Positions 22,679 to 33,423 of a stretch of DNA of 64,000 nucleotides are shown one piece after another. The translations under genes and the position numbers were made by a program. Origin of the DNA: Anthopleura xanthogrammica (taxonomy: Eukaryota > Cnidaria > Anthozoa > Actiniaria > Actiniidae); NCBI GenBank assembly GCA_964019055.1, contig OZ025218.1:4903259-4967258 (forward strand), given 5' to 3'. The notes below the pieces were generated by a model, which ran no database searches, was not told the DNA's origin, and saw only the letters and a program-made list of their open reading frames with translations. Each line of letters opens with the position of its first letter. Within the stretch, counting starts at the first letter, position 1.

Positions 22679-22964
22679 CTTTCCTATACTAATTACTATT
22701 TACTAATTGAAGTACTAATCATTTTAAAATTATTTCAGTAAAGTTAGAGTCACCAAAACCCACAAAGCTAAGACTGATAAAGATCATAGAAAACATTTCA
22801 TATCAAACAAGCAAAGCTTTTGATACAAACTGCAGCTTGAGGATGCTCACAGGAGGTGAAACTGTAAGTGGTAAAATCCGTCTCGAGACATTTCTATTCT
22901 TTGCTGGTCTCAGCTTTGTTGTTTTTCAGGTGGCTAAACTTATTGAGGTGATTATCTATCATAC

Positions 22965-25065
22965 ATTGCCAACGCTTGCAACCAGCTCCACGTTTTTTGG
23001 ACTGGAGTCCCGACTGATCCAAAGCTCTGAGTTATCATCTGAACTTACTGCAAATCTGTATTGACCTAGAAGTACATTCAAGATGTTATGCCATCCAATG
23101 GGATCTACACATGCATGCACAATTAACAACTACTTGAACCTCCGTGTGGTTGCACACAAATGACAATAGCACTACCCCCTCCCTGTAACGATACCTTTCC
23201 ATACCCCTGACAATAGCACTACCCCCTCCCTGTAACGATACCTTTCCATACCCCTGACAATAGCACTACCCCCTCCCTGTAACGATACCTCTCCATACCC
23301 CTGACAATAGCACTACCCCCTCCCTGTCAGGATACCTCTCCATACCCCTGACAATAGCACTACCCCTTCCCTGTCAGGATACCTCTCCATACCCCTGACA
23401 ATAGCACTACCCCCTCCCTGTCAGGATACCTCTCCATACCCCTGACAATAGCACTACCCCTTCCCTGTCAGGATACCTCTCCATACCCCTGACAATAGCA
23501 CTACCCCCTCCCTGTCAGGATACCTCTCCATACCCCTGACAATAGCACTACCCCTTCCCTGTCAGGATACCTCTCCATACCCCTGACAATAGCACTACCC
23601 CCTCCCTGTCAGGATACCTCTCCATACCCCTGACAATAGCACTACCCCCCTGTCTGCTTCCCAGGCTGTCACCTGTTATCTCGGGAGTCACATAACCAAA
23701 TATTCGCTGACTGTACTGCAACTCATTTAATATTATTTCTGAACTATTGATAGTAGACTCGAACTGAAAAAAAAAAAAGAGAATACCAAAGTTTATTGAC
23801 AGGGAGCCCAATGGGGGTTTTTCAGGTCTTGCGTGACATTTTAAATCTTAATCAAACCCAAACGAAAATAACAGCATATTTTTCCATACATTTCTTTGTA
23901 AAGGCAGCTATTTTCGGTTGCCCATATCTTCGGCGAAATTCAATAAAACCACTTTAAACTTCCCATGGTTACTAATTTTGGTATACTCTTTTTAAATATC
24001 ATATTTTCGTTTGTGTTGGATTAAGATTTAAAATGTCACGCAAGACCTGATAAACCCTTATTAAGAAAAGGGGAAAATAAAGACGCGCGCCAAAAAATGT
24101 GCTATTGTATTTTTATTGATATTTTCTCAATAAAATGGAGATGATCAGTCAATGCAGTTTGCTGATTCCTTTCCAATGATTTCGTTGGGTTATAAAATAG
24201 ATAAACCCCTTCTGGCTCACTGAAATATCGTCTGATAATTTCCTTGGATATCGATGAGAATTGGTCTTCAAAATATCACATTTGCCCTCGAAGCCACGCT
24301 TCTCGGCCAAATTTTTTTTCGGACCATTTCTCATCCTCGGACATTATCAGCCAATATCCCAGCCGCCAGAAGGGTTTTTTTTACTAAATATATATCAATT
24401 GTACTAACCTCTGGTTCTGCGGGGAATTTCGAGTGGATTCTCATTGCTCTGTCAATAGAAAGTCCACAGGGACAGCTATCGAACCAGCGATGAACGTTAA
24501 GTTTTCCTCGATACTTGAGACGAAAACAAATATACGTTCAAGTCAAAAAAAGAATGAGCAGCAAAAATGCTACCATGTCAAACCCACTATCTTCCACTAA
24601 AAGAAGCGAAATGTTGATCTAAATACATAATAATTTGCATTAAGATAAAATCATACGGAGTACAAATCTGTTCTAAACAGACCTTATCTAGCTTCATACT
24701 GTGTGGTTTTGGACACTGCTGAAAGACAGTGATAAAGTCGTCCATGGAAGCTTGGTTCCCTTTTTGTTCGGCACTTCTGACACTTGCTATTGCATTAATT
24801 CCTGTGATGGATTTAACCATTAGACGTTAGCCTTTCTGTACACCTGATAGTCTTAATACAAAAGAAAACGTAGCAGCATGTCTCAAACAGGACAACCAGT
24901 TTACGTGGCAACGGCAAAGTCTAATCATTTGCAGATATATTTAGATTATAAAATAAAAACTCAAAAATAAAGAAGAAAAGGAGAGGAAAAGAAAGATAAA
25001 GATAAAGAATGAAGAAGAAGAAGAAGAAGAAAAAGAAGAAGAAGAAGAAGAAGAAGAAGAAGAAG

Positions 25066-25097
<32 letters not shown>

Positions 25098-25432
25098 GAA
25101 GAAGAAGAACAACGACAAGAAGAAGAACAACAACAAGAACAAGAAGAAGAACAACAAGAAGAACAACAAGAAGTAGAAGAAGAAGAATTAAGATGATGAT
25201 GAAGACGACCACGACAAAGAAGACGAAAAAAATGAAAATAGCATAAGAAAAAAGAAAATCGAGAAGGAAAGAAAAATAAAATAAATTAGAAAGAAAAAAA
25301 GAAAAACTATTCACCTTGACAGAAGAATAAGCATTCCTGTTCCTTGTAGCCGAATTTGAACAAAATTGACAATAACCCAACGAAAAATACAAAACACCCA
25401 CATAGGAAAAGTTTCCGCTGAAAAGGCGTCAT
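22965..25432 (-). CDS. Gene B: signal anchor and PA14-like exons of the B4GALNT3/4-like transferase
   Basis: Five exons with consistent phases: 25315-25432, 24683-24786, 24409-24513, 23673-23763, 22965-23065 (173 codons, ending in phase 0). Exon 1: MTPFQRK then a hydrophobic stretch LFLCGCFVFFVGLLSILF, a type II signal anchor. Exon 2: SMDDFITVFQQCPKPHSM. Exon 3: GKLNVHRWFDSC, like the NLHVFEDWC stretch of B4GALNT3. Exons 4-5: QRIFGYVTPEITG, then QYRFAVSSDDNSELWIS and VELVASVG, the PA14-type core. The same strand, correct order and absence of another start make the exons at 10724-15081 the likely 3' half of this gene (span about 14.7 kb). Compared with gene A, exons 2-5 differ by few residues but exon 1 differs at many and by a one-codon indel, while keeping frame. 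Confidence 0.78.
23161..23655. repeat. 47-bp minisatellite, 11 copies (gene B intron 4)
   Basis: Units of tgacaatagcactacccc..caggatacctctccatacccc start every 47 bp from 23161 to 23631. Several early units read ctgtaacgatacctttcc rather than ctgtcaggatacctctcc, so two unit types are present. The array ends about 20 bp from the exon 4 donor. Confidence 0.95.
24872..24955 (-). mobile_element. Decayed LINE remnant
   Basis: gcagcatgtctcaaacagg through gtttacgtggcaacggcaaa matches the 5' part of the gene A LINE fragment (around 6800-6890) with many differences. The rest of the element is absent here. Confidence 0.55.
25010..25190. repeat. (GAA)n tract in gene B intron 1
   Basis: gaagaagaag repeats with scattered aac and cgac interruptions. 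They create the long Leu/Phe frames on the minus strand. Confidence 0.9.
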
Positions 25433-25509
25433 TTCTGGTACGACGGTGACAGAGTCACTGAACTTGCATGGGAGATGAGCACATGCTACGTGTCACTTAC
25501 ACTCTTGTA

Positions 25510-25517
25510 TTTATATA
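25510..25517 (-). promoter_or_regulatory. Candidate TATA box of gene B
   Basis: TATATAAA on the minus strand, about 80 bp upstream of the ATG at 25432. No equivalent lies at that distance in gene A. Confidence 0.3.
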
Positions 25518-25679
25518 TTCTACTATCTCTCCTTTGGTTGGGTGAGAACTTTATAAATATTGAAGTTGCTCTCTGTCAGTTTTCACACAGAACGCGGGAT
25601 ACGACACGAAATATATGAGTGGACATGATAATCATTGAAATCAAACAAGCATCGATCTCCCAGGGACGTCAAGAATATA

Positions 25680-25778
25680 GGTTATATACCGCTACCGAGG
25701 TGGATATGAGATATATCAACCCAAGGCGAAGCCGAGGGCTGATATATCTCATATTCACCAAGGTATAAGGTATATAAC
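25680..25778. repeat. Fold-back element
   Basis: ggttatataccgctaccgag and its imperfect complement ggtataaggtatataac, with arms gatatgagatatatca/tgatatatctcatattc and loop cccaaggcgaagccgaggg. Confidence 0.7.
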
Positions 25779-26734
25779 AACTTATAATAGCATTGAAGTA
25801 ATTTTGGCGAAATCTCACTTCGTCCAATCTAAAAGCTATAACGCCTCCATGGCAACTTTGTATAACACTTAGGAAATCCATCAAGGAAAGCATAAAAACA
25901 CATAAAAATAAGCACTGCTTGGCTTTAACTAGTTTTTAATAGTTGTTTCGCAGGTTAAGTATTCCGCAAAGTGTTCATCCAGCAAGTTCGGTTTGCGGAG
26001 TTTTTATTCTTAATTCAATGCCTATATTTTCGTCAACAAAATGCCTGACTATGGCAATTACCTTGTTTTGTCCCGTATATTTGAAATAAATATCCTGAAA
26101 TCGTTATTAGAATACACGTGATTCGTGAATTGAAGGAAAGTTGGCGCGTGATTCGTGAAGTGACCGAAAATTGAAAATTGGAATTATTCTGGTAATCTAT
26201 ATTAAATAGATCCATTGTTAAATGCGATAGCCTGTCACGACATCATACTGTGCGATTTGAATTATTATATTTTCCCTTAAAGAAAGTGGGTTGACAGACG
26301 ATTTAACGGAATGGCCTTTGATGTGTCCCACAAACTGAAAAATTAAGCGGCCACAGTCGCATTAGGCGCTATTTTATTTCAGACAGAAAAAAATTCAGTC
26401 AGATTGCCTTCAAGGTACTCGACGGTCTTGTTCAAACGTTGCCCTTGGCTGCACGAATAAATCACGGTCGCATGCACTTGGCTTTAGCGATGAGCACGCT
26501 TAGAGACCATTCATATTAGAAACAGTTCTAATTGAAAAAGAACAACATTCCAGAATTCAGGTGCACAAACAGGGAAGGATCGATGACCATAAGATTTTAC
26601 ACAGTAGTTTACATGTTCGTATATATATCAGATGACTTGCTGAAGAAGCTGAAATCATAGATATTTGCCGTTTAAGTCGTTTAAGTCTTCATTGTAGATC
26701 TCTCAGGGATGATACAATATGTTTCGTTTAAAAC

Positions 26735-26850
26735 TCTCTCTAAGCAAGCGTAAGCGTGAAACTCCGAGTAACAGCAAAAGTGATGTCTTGTCTTTGATCT
26801 ATCTACAATCCATAATCTATAACGCTCTACATTTCAATGTATTGAGCACT
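26735..26850 (-). repeat. Dispersed repeat, inverted relative of 59520-59632
   Basis: The reverse complement (tgctcaatacattgaaatgt..gatagatcaaagacaaga..gctgttactcggagtttc) matches 59515-59632 with about 85-90% identity by eye. Confidence 0.65.
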
Positions 26851-26877
26851 TTACCGTCAGAATAGAAACATCCAGAT

Positions 26878-27203
<326 letters not shown>

Positions 27204-28539
27204 TATATAATTATAAAATATTTGAGATACTACGCGCGCTCTGATTGGCTGACTACCGTGTTTATATCAGAGGACAGAGACACGCTCAGCCTTTTGAGGA
27301 AAAGAAAAAAAAACCCAAAAAATCACGGAAGAAAATGATTTGAATATTAAAGTAGAGCCGTAATTTTGTTTCGAAGACTTTAATTTCCTAGGAAACAATT
27401 CATTAAACGAAAAATAAGTGACAGTGCAAAATAACTATGAAAAAGTAAGATTTTCTCAGCTATCAGAGCGAGAAATCCACTGCAATCACAGCTAAATACC
27501 AAGCTAAGTGGACATTGTGCATTTTTGAAAGCAAATACTGTGCTATTATGATAAAATAATAAATTTAAACCTATGTTTTATTCATGAAAGCCTTGATTTT
27601 TATTTATATTAAACGGCGTTTGGCGTAAAAGTCATCATTGCGAAAAGTTAAACTCGGCGTACGAAACAACCACCATCAGCTTCAAAAACAACAACAAGAT
27701 ATATTTAAAAAAGTTATTTTTAAAAGAACTTATGGTGATTTTTAACAGCTTAGCGAAAAGAAAACGGTATTCTGACTGAGTTTCACTTAATGAATGACGA
27801 AGAGCTTGACAAAAAACTGAGAATATTTTACGGCGAAGCTAAAACAAGGAAGGCAAGGAATAGAGTCGATCTTTTTTGCTACTAAAAATTCACTACTTCA
27901 TTGAAAAATCTCAATAATCCCCCGTAAAACAGATGTATTCAGATAAATTCAAATCCATCTTTTAGTTTATCGAATCAGATGTTAAATGCAGCGATCAGGA
28001 GCATCAAGGACTGAGAAAAAAAAGAAAATGTAAAGCACAAAAATCCTATGAATTAATTATTTACCAACGTGAAAAAATTCGTCTCCAAACAATTCACAAG
28101 GCCTTACTATCAGAAATGTGTGGCTTATGTCACTCTTTACTGTTGTAGACGAAGTAGAAAAAGACATCGAGAGCCCAGAAAAGAAAGCTTTTTCCCAGTT
28201 TTTCTTCTAAGCTTTTTAAATTATTGTAAAATAAATAAACTTACAGTCCTTGTAGCTTGTGAACATCAGCCAAAGCGTACACCACGAGCTGAAAGATTTC
28301 CTGTTCAAACCTTACCTCATCTGTTTAATCTTATAAAAACACGTCTTCAATTCATTTTCAGTACATCTTCGACTTTACAGTAGTTTCATTAACATTTCAG
28401 AACATTTCTCGCCGTGATTTTGAAAGAGTTTTCAATGATTTTGCCTCGTTCTCTACGACTTTTCTCTTGCTCTACAGCTCCCAGCGTGTTTATATCACAG
28501 TATATAGACACGCGCGCCGTTTTATATTCCTTAAATATA

Positions 28540-30017
28540 TATATATACACTCGATTGCAGAAACGTTGTAGTATACATTTATACATACAAATACCTAATG
28601 AGTTGCAAAAACGGAAAAAGCCCTAAAATATGATCGTGTATATGTTGAAAGTTACCAAAAACACTTCACACGTCAAATACAAAAGGTTTTGAAGTATCAG
28701 ATATTAATAATTTTTATTATATACATACCGAGATTTACTCAGTAAAATCCTGTGTAATAAATGTTCGTTCGTTCACTTTTCCCAACCAATCACAATGCGC
28801 GTATCGCTTTTTCACGTGTGAGAAAAACGATACGTCCAATAGGAAGCCACGTACGGCTTTTCTTCACGCGTGAGAAAAACGATACGTCCAATCAGAAGCC
28901 GGCAGCAACGGGCTCCACTGCTCTTTCGTGTGAGACTTTCGACTAAACTAGAAAGTTTTTATTTCAAAACATGAATGAAACTATATTTTAGACGACAAAC
29001 CAAAGAGAAAATCGATGGATTACCTATAGTAAAGCGGAGAAAAAGCTGCCTGAGATGTAAATCTATTGTAAAAGTTCTTTAAAAGTACTGAAAACTTAAA
29101 CAACAACAAGAAAGTCAGCTTCAGTTGCTTTTGTAAGAAGACGACTTCAATTCGGTGAGACCTAAACTAGAAAGTTTGAGTTCAAAACATGGATGAAAAT
29201 ATAACTTAGACGACGAAACCAAAGAGAAAATCGATGAAATACCAATAGTAGAGCAGAGGAAAAGCTGACCGAGATGTAAATCTCGTGGAAAAGTTCTTAA
29301 AAATGTATTAAACAACAACGAGGAATTGAAAGGCAGCTTTGTCGTGTAAGAAGGCAACAGAAACTTCGGTAAGCTTTCGCAATCATTTATGGTGTAAACT
29401 AAAAGCCTAGAAGTAGAAAAGATTAAACTTAGAAACCGAATTAGAAGTTAATAAGAATAAGTTTTTATTATGCTTGTAAAACAGCGTTGTAAAATAAAGA
29501 ATTATTGCAATACAATTTTTAGTTTGCAAACTGAGCTTTGTTTACAAACTTTGTAAACTAAAATAGTCTCTAATTCAAACCAAATTGAAAATCTCGGTAT
29601 GAATATAATAAAAAGAAAACACCATGGAAAGTGCTTTGTACAGTTTTTATTCACTCGTTGTTTCGTATCATAAAACTCACGCGCTCGAAGACTCGCTTGT
29701 TCGTTTTATGATACTTCACAACTCGTGAATAAAAACCGTACGCGCGCACTTTCCATGAAGTAATCTCTATATATTTATTTATATATTTTCACTTTTTAGG
29801 CCTAAAAACTCTCTAATATGTGTCTAATAATATCTAATTGCGCTCAAATTATATTTTTTTAAGTTCTTTATTAAGAAAACATCTTGAAAAATATTATTTT
29901 GTGAGATATGCATCAATGGATACAGAGCTATTATTTGTTTTCATGTTTTTGCATCTAATTAGGTATTTGTATATATGTATAAATGTATACTACAACATTT
30001 CTGCAATCGAGTGTATA
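28540..30017. mobile_element. About 1.5 kb element with 72-bp inverted termini
   Basis: tatacactcgattgcagaaa..tacctaatgagttgc at 28540-28612 is inverted at 29945-30017 with about 90% identity. Inside are an approximately 219-bp tandem duplication (28943-29161 and 29162-29360), two gtgagaaaaacgatacgtcc repeats (28815-28905) and the fold-back at 29622-29757. No transposase frame was found, so it is non-autonomous or composite. Confidence 0.6.
29622..29757. repeat. Fold-back element
   Basis: catggaaagtgc and the complementary gcactttccatg at the ends; inner arms ttattcactcgttg/caactcgtgaataa and cgtatcataaaac/gttttatgatac; loop gcgctcgaagactcgc. Confidence 0.75.
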
Positions 30018-31029
30018 ATATATATATATATAATTTTGTATAATTTTTCATTTTTTTATTTATTATCATATTTATTACTAATTTATTATCATATTTATTA
30101 CTAATTCATTAGGGTGAGGCCCAATGCACTCGCACGACTGGGGTTACATGAGACTAATGTAACTCCATACAGCACATGCAGCTAATCAGTATTCTGTATC
30201 TGGTACACAATACTTATACCTATATTAGGATTTTGTATCGAATATACTGAATACTAATAAACCTGTAGGTCCGGCTTAAGGAGGATGGTTTCCCCAGGGA
30301 CTTTTCAAAGGCTAGTCCCCCCAACTAGATCAAAAATACTGCACCTTGCTTTTTTAACCAAAACATGATAATCAATGTGGGATGCCCGTATCAAACAATG
30401 TGTGACGTCAGAAAACATTGTACGCATACTATCTTTGAAACGTATTCTTCAGAAATCAGTATTTTCATTAAAAATGAATATGTTAAATCGTTTACAACAT
30501 TTGCGTCTGTGATGTATCTGCCATTCAACACGACCGCTCATGTTCTGAACATACTTAATTTATAATGCGCAAATAAGTTTTCAAAATGCACAAAGGAAAG
30601 AGAACGTTTCATTTAGATTTAAATTTATTGGTTTTTGACTCTCTCTTAATAATATATTAAACAGTAAAACAATTTCTAAAATTAAATAGAATAACTTATA
30701 TACAATTCTTTGAACTCAATAATGTGTAACATTATTTAATACTAGCTCGAAGGTTTTCTAAAAAAGGTCAAATGCCGCATAGTACCCTCAAGATCTATTA
30801 CTATTTGAACAGTCATTGCCTTTCCTTATAGGAAAAACTTCGATTGTTTACCTGCTCCCTGGATACTAGCCTCCTACGCAGAACGTCTAGGAAGGAAGCT
30901 ACATGGATACTAAATCTAAGGAGAATTAAAACGGCCTTAGTAAGATTACATAAGAACAATTTTGAAAGCGATAAACTAGTTGTATAACGATGAAGGAGTC
31001 CTTTCTCATTATCTTATTACATGGAATTT

Positions 31030-31266
31030 TCGCGACACTTTACAGTGCGAATCGAAAAACCGTGGGCACCCAAAAATATATCAGAAATCGCTTATTGTTC
31101 GTTGAACAATCAGAAACGACTTTCTAACTCCAAGAAGTTTATCTGATTACAAATCAGTCGAACTTCTCGCAGTTAGAAAATTGGTTCAGATAGCTCAACG
31201 AACAATACACGATTTCTGAAATATTTCCGGTGCCCACGGTTTTTCGATTCGCACTGTAATTTCGCG
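31030..31266. repeat. Fold-back element
   Basis: cagtgcgaatcgaaaaaccg and its complement at the right end, with inner arms around gaaatcgcttattgttcgt and aagaagtttatctgatt. Confidence 0.75.
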
Positions 31267-31728
31267 GTCAGTTTTGAAACAATCGCGGAGTCAAAGTGCC
31301 GCAAAAAAAAAAAGTGTCGATTTGGCTCCAAAACTTTTGTCGTAGCAGAATACATAATAGCACAGGAGACTGCGTTAGTCATTTCTATCATAACCAGCAT
31401 CTTATCTGGAAAACTACAATGCTAGCTTATTTTTAAACGACTCATTTTGATCTAGGACAAAGATGCCCTTTGGTGCCAGAGGTCTTCTCGCTCCAGTCCC
31501 CAAGAAGCGTGGCGGTAGGTACTAACCGCGAATCCTAGAACTACTGGGGAAGAGAGCCTATGGCACCAGGGTAAAACAAAGATTTTCGCGTCGCTAATTT
31601 TTAAAAATTGGTACAAATACGTAAAAATGTCTAATAATTGTTGTAATATTCTTTTTATAATATCCGGCTTAATTTAGCAAATTTATCCTAAATGAAATCT
31701 GACAAAACCTTTAAAATATAACTAAGAA

Positions 31729-31835
31729 TAGACCCCTTGTACTAAGTGCCAACCTGGGGGACAAAACAATGAAAAATAGTATCATCATAAATGATTTAAA
31801 TCATCCCCAGGTTGGGAATTAGTGCAAGGGGTCTA
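31729..31835. mobile_element. MITE, tagaccccttg family, short member
   Basis: Ends tagaccccttgtact and agtgcaaggggtcta, inner arms ccaacctgggggac/tccccaggttggg. TA duplicated at the borders. Confidence 0.8.
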
Positions 31836-31992
31836 TAGCCCGAGTATCAGGCCTTCGTAGCGGGAGTAAGAACGAAAGCCAATCGCTGGATTATAACACT
31901 GGACGTGGGTCTGTAATAACAATTACAATTATTTATCCTACTGAGACAACTGAATGAGTTTTGGTTATTACTTCATATATCATACGATGTAT

Positions 31993-32110
31993 AAGACAGG
32001 AAGGAATCATACAGACAGACAGACAGACCAGCTGGCAGACAGACAGACGGACTGATTGTCTGGCAAGCGGACCGTCAATTAATCAGACTGACAGACAGGC
32101 AGAGAGGTAG
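31993..32110. repeat. Imperfect (CAGA)n tract
   Basis: cagacagacagacagacc followed by degenerate cagacagacggactg and caggcaggaaagacc. Confidence 0.85.
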
Positions 32111-32164
32111 GCAGGCAGGAAAGACCGACATACAAAGATATAAGAGAAAGAGAAAAACCTTTAT

Positions 32165-32585
32165 CCTCCAATATGGCTGCCATGTCACAACAAATCATGA
32201 TCTTCAGACATGGATTTATCCCACCATGATCCTCCAAATATGATTTTCACATCCCACCAAACCACAGTCCTCCAATATGGCACCAACTCTTCATATTCCA
32301 ACATGGATACCACAATCCTTCATGCTTAGTCTCCAACATGGCTATCATATCTCACCAAACCATATGCTTTGTCAAACTGTTATCCTCCAATATGGCACCA
32401 AACCTTCATATTCCAACATGGATACCACAATCCTTCATGCTTAGTCTCCAACATGGCTACCATATCTCACCAAACCATATGCTTTGTCAAACTGTTATCC
32501 TCCAGCATGGCACCAAACCTTCATCCATTCTCCAATATGGATACCATATCAAGCCCAATCCCAACATGGATACCACGAAACAAAA
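32165..32585. repeat. Minisatellite built on tccaacatgg
   Basis: A higher-order unit of about 120 bp (ccaacatggataccacaatc through ccaatatggcaccaaacc) is repeated about three times, each with shorter tccaayatgg sub-repeats. The open frames across it are repeat-driven. Confidence 0.75.
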
Positions 32586-33400
32586 CAGTCATCAACTTTC
32601 GAAATTAAGTACAAAAAAAATATTCGATAAAACTTCTTAAAAATATCCAGCACACCTTTCTCATCAGCTTTAGAAAAATATTTCGTTGCGCTAAAATTTG
32701 CTTTGAAATGAGATCCGAAAATTATTTTCTTAAATAATATAATCTATGTTACAATATTATTGAATTTTTCTCAAAGCTTAAACAAGTATTTTAAAAAAGC
32801 TTTTCCAAGAAGCTAAATAGCTTAGAATAACTTGCATATTTAGGTTTAAACAGTTTTAACGAGGACTATCGTCCATACTTTGGATCAGATCCCTCTTTTT
32901 TGACTCAGAGACTTTAGTTTAAACTGATCACAGTGTAACAAGTCTACAATCTGTCTCTACAAATGCATAACTCAAGATGCAAGAGCCTGCATTCCATATG
33001 GCCAGCGTAAAAGTTAGTCCAAGTGTTGTTGGCATTCATTCGAACCTTGGGTCCTCAGTAGTTCCGCTGAAATCAGCAAGAAACGTAAGGATTGCGAGCG
33101 TGGATTTGTATTTTGAAGCCCTGACACCTTTGCGCTGACCATACGAAACGAAGGCTCGCGATGGGAAAGTTTAATAAAACTGCATATCGACGAAAAAATG
33201 AAACTCAAACTTTCTTCGTCGTTGGATACGTCAGTATTAAGTATTCCTCTTCCAGTCCCTGATGTCTTCCAACCGAAGTGAAGGGGTACTGGAGAGAGTA
33301 GCATTGTAAGTTTGGGTGTACCCGGAGGTAGCCTGGTACCGAGATGGGTACAAGTCCTAGTAAGCAATCATGATATTCTTACTGATTGGGCTGGAATACT

Positions 33401-33406
33401 TTTATT
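33401..33406 (-). terminator. Candidate polyadenylation signal of RIPOR
   Basis: AATAAA on the minus strand about 18 nt after the stop codon at 33424-33426. Confidence 0.45.
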
Positions 33407-33423
33407 CTATTTCTTGGTTGTCT

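Larger units (their letters stand above)
16348..22964. other. Large unresolved interval of gene B
   Basis: Between the PA14 exon ending at 22965 and the probable exon at 16347 I find no exon that I can support. The interval holds fold-back elements, tandem repeats (84 bp, 10 bp, 120 bp, 57 bp units) and most of segmental duplication copy B. The rest of the PA14 domain should be encoded here or is missing. A tentative exon lies at about 22850-22935: on the minus strand one frame reads IEMSRDG then FYHLQFHLL after an AG, open in both copies and weakly like the family's ISKPVSL-YYFEVLHK. Confidence 0.4.
17531..25500. repeat. Segmental duplication, copy B
   Basis: Matches 1 to about 7700 block by block. 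Differences from copy A include expansion of a 10-bp repeat (17817-17885) and of a 120-bp repeat (18060-18300), a different segment at 20160-21298, the 141-bp MITE at 22522, 11 rather than 3 minisatellite units, and loss of most of the LINE. Confidence 0.9.

Noticed and set aside
23161..23655. Regular 47-bp repeats suggestive of a CRISPR array
   Set aside because: There are no unique spacers, units are contiguous, and the host is eukaryotic.
28069..28383. 104-codon plus-strand frame
   Set aside because: Begins and ends in repeat-rich DNA just before a TIR element; composition and lack of motifs argue against a gene.
33014..33367. 117-codon minus-strand frame downstream of RIPOR
   Set aside because: No recognisable motif; it lies beyond the RIPOR stop and probable poly(A) signal and could be untranslated or intergenic sequence.
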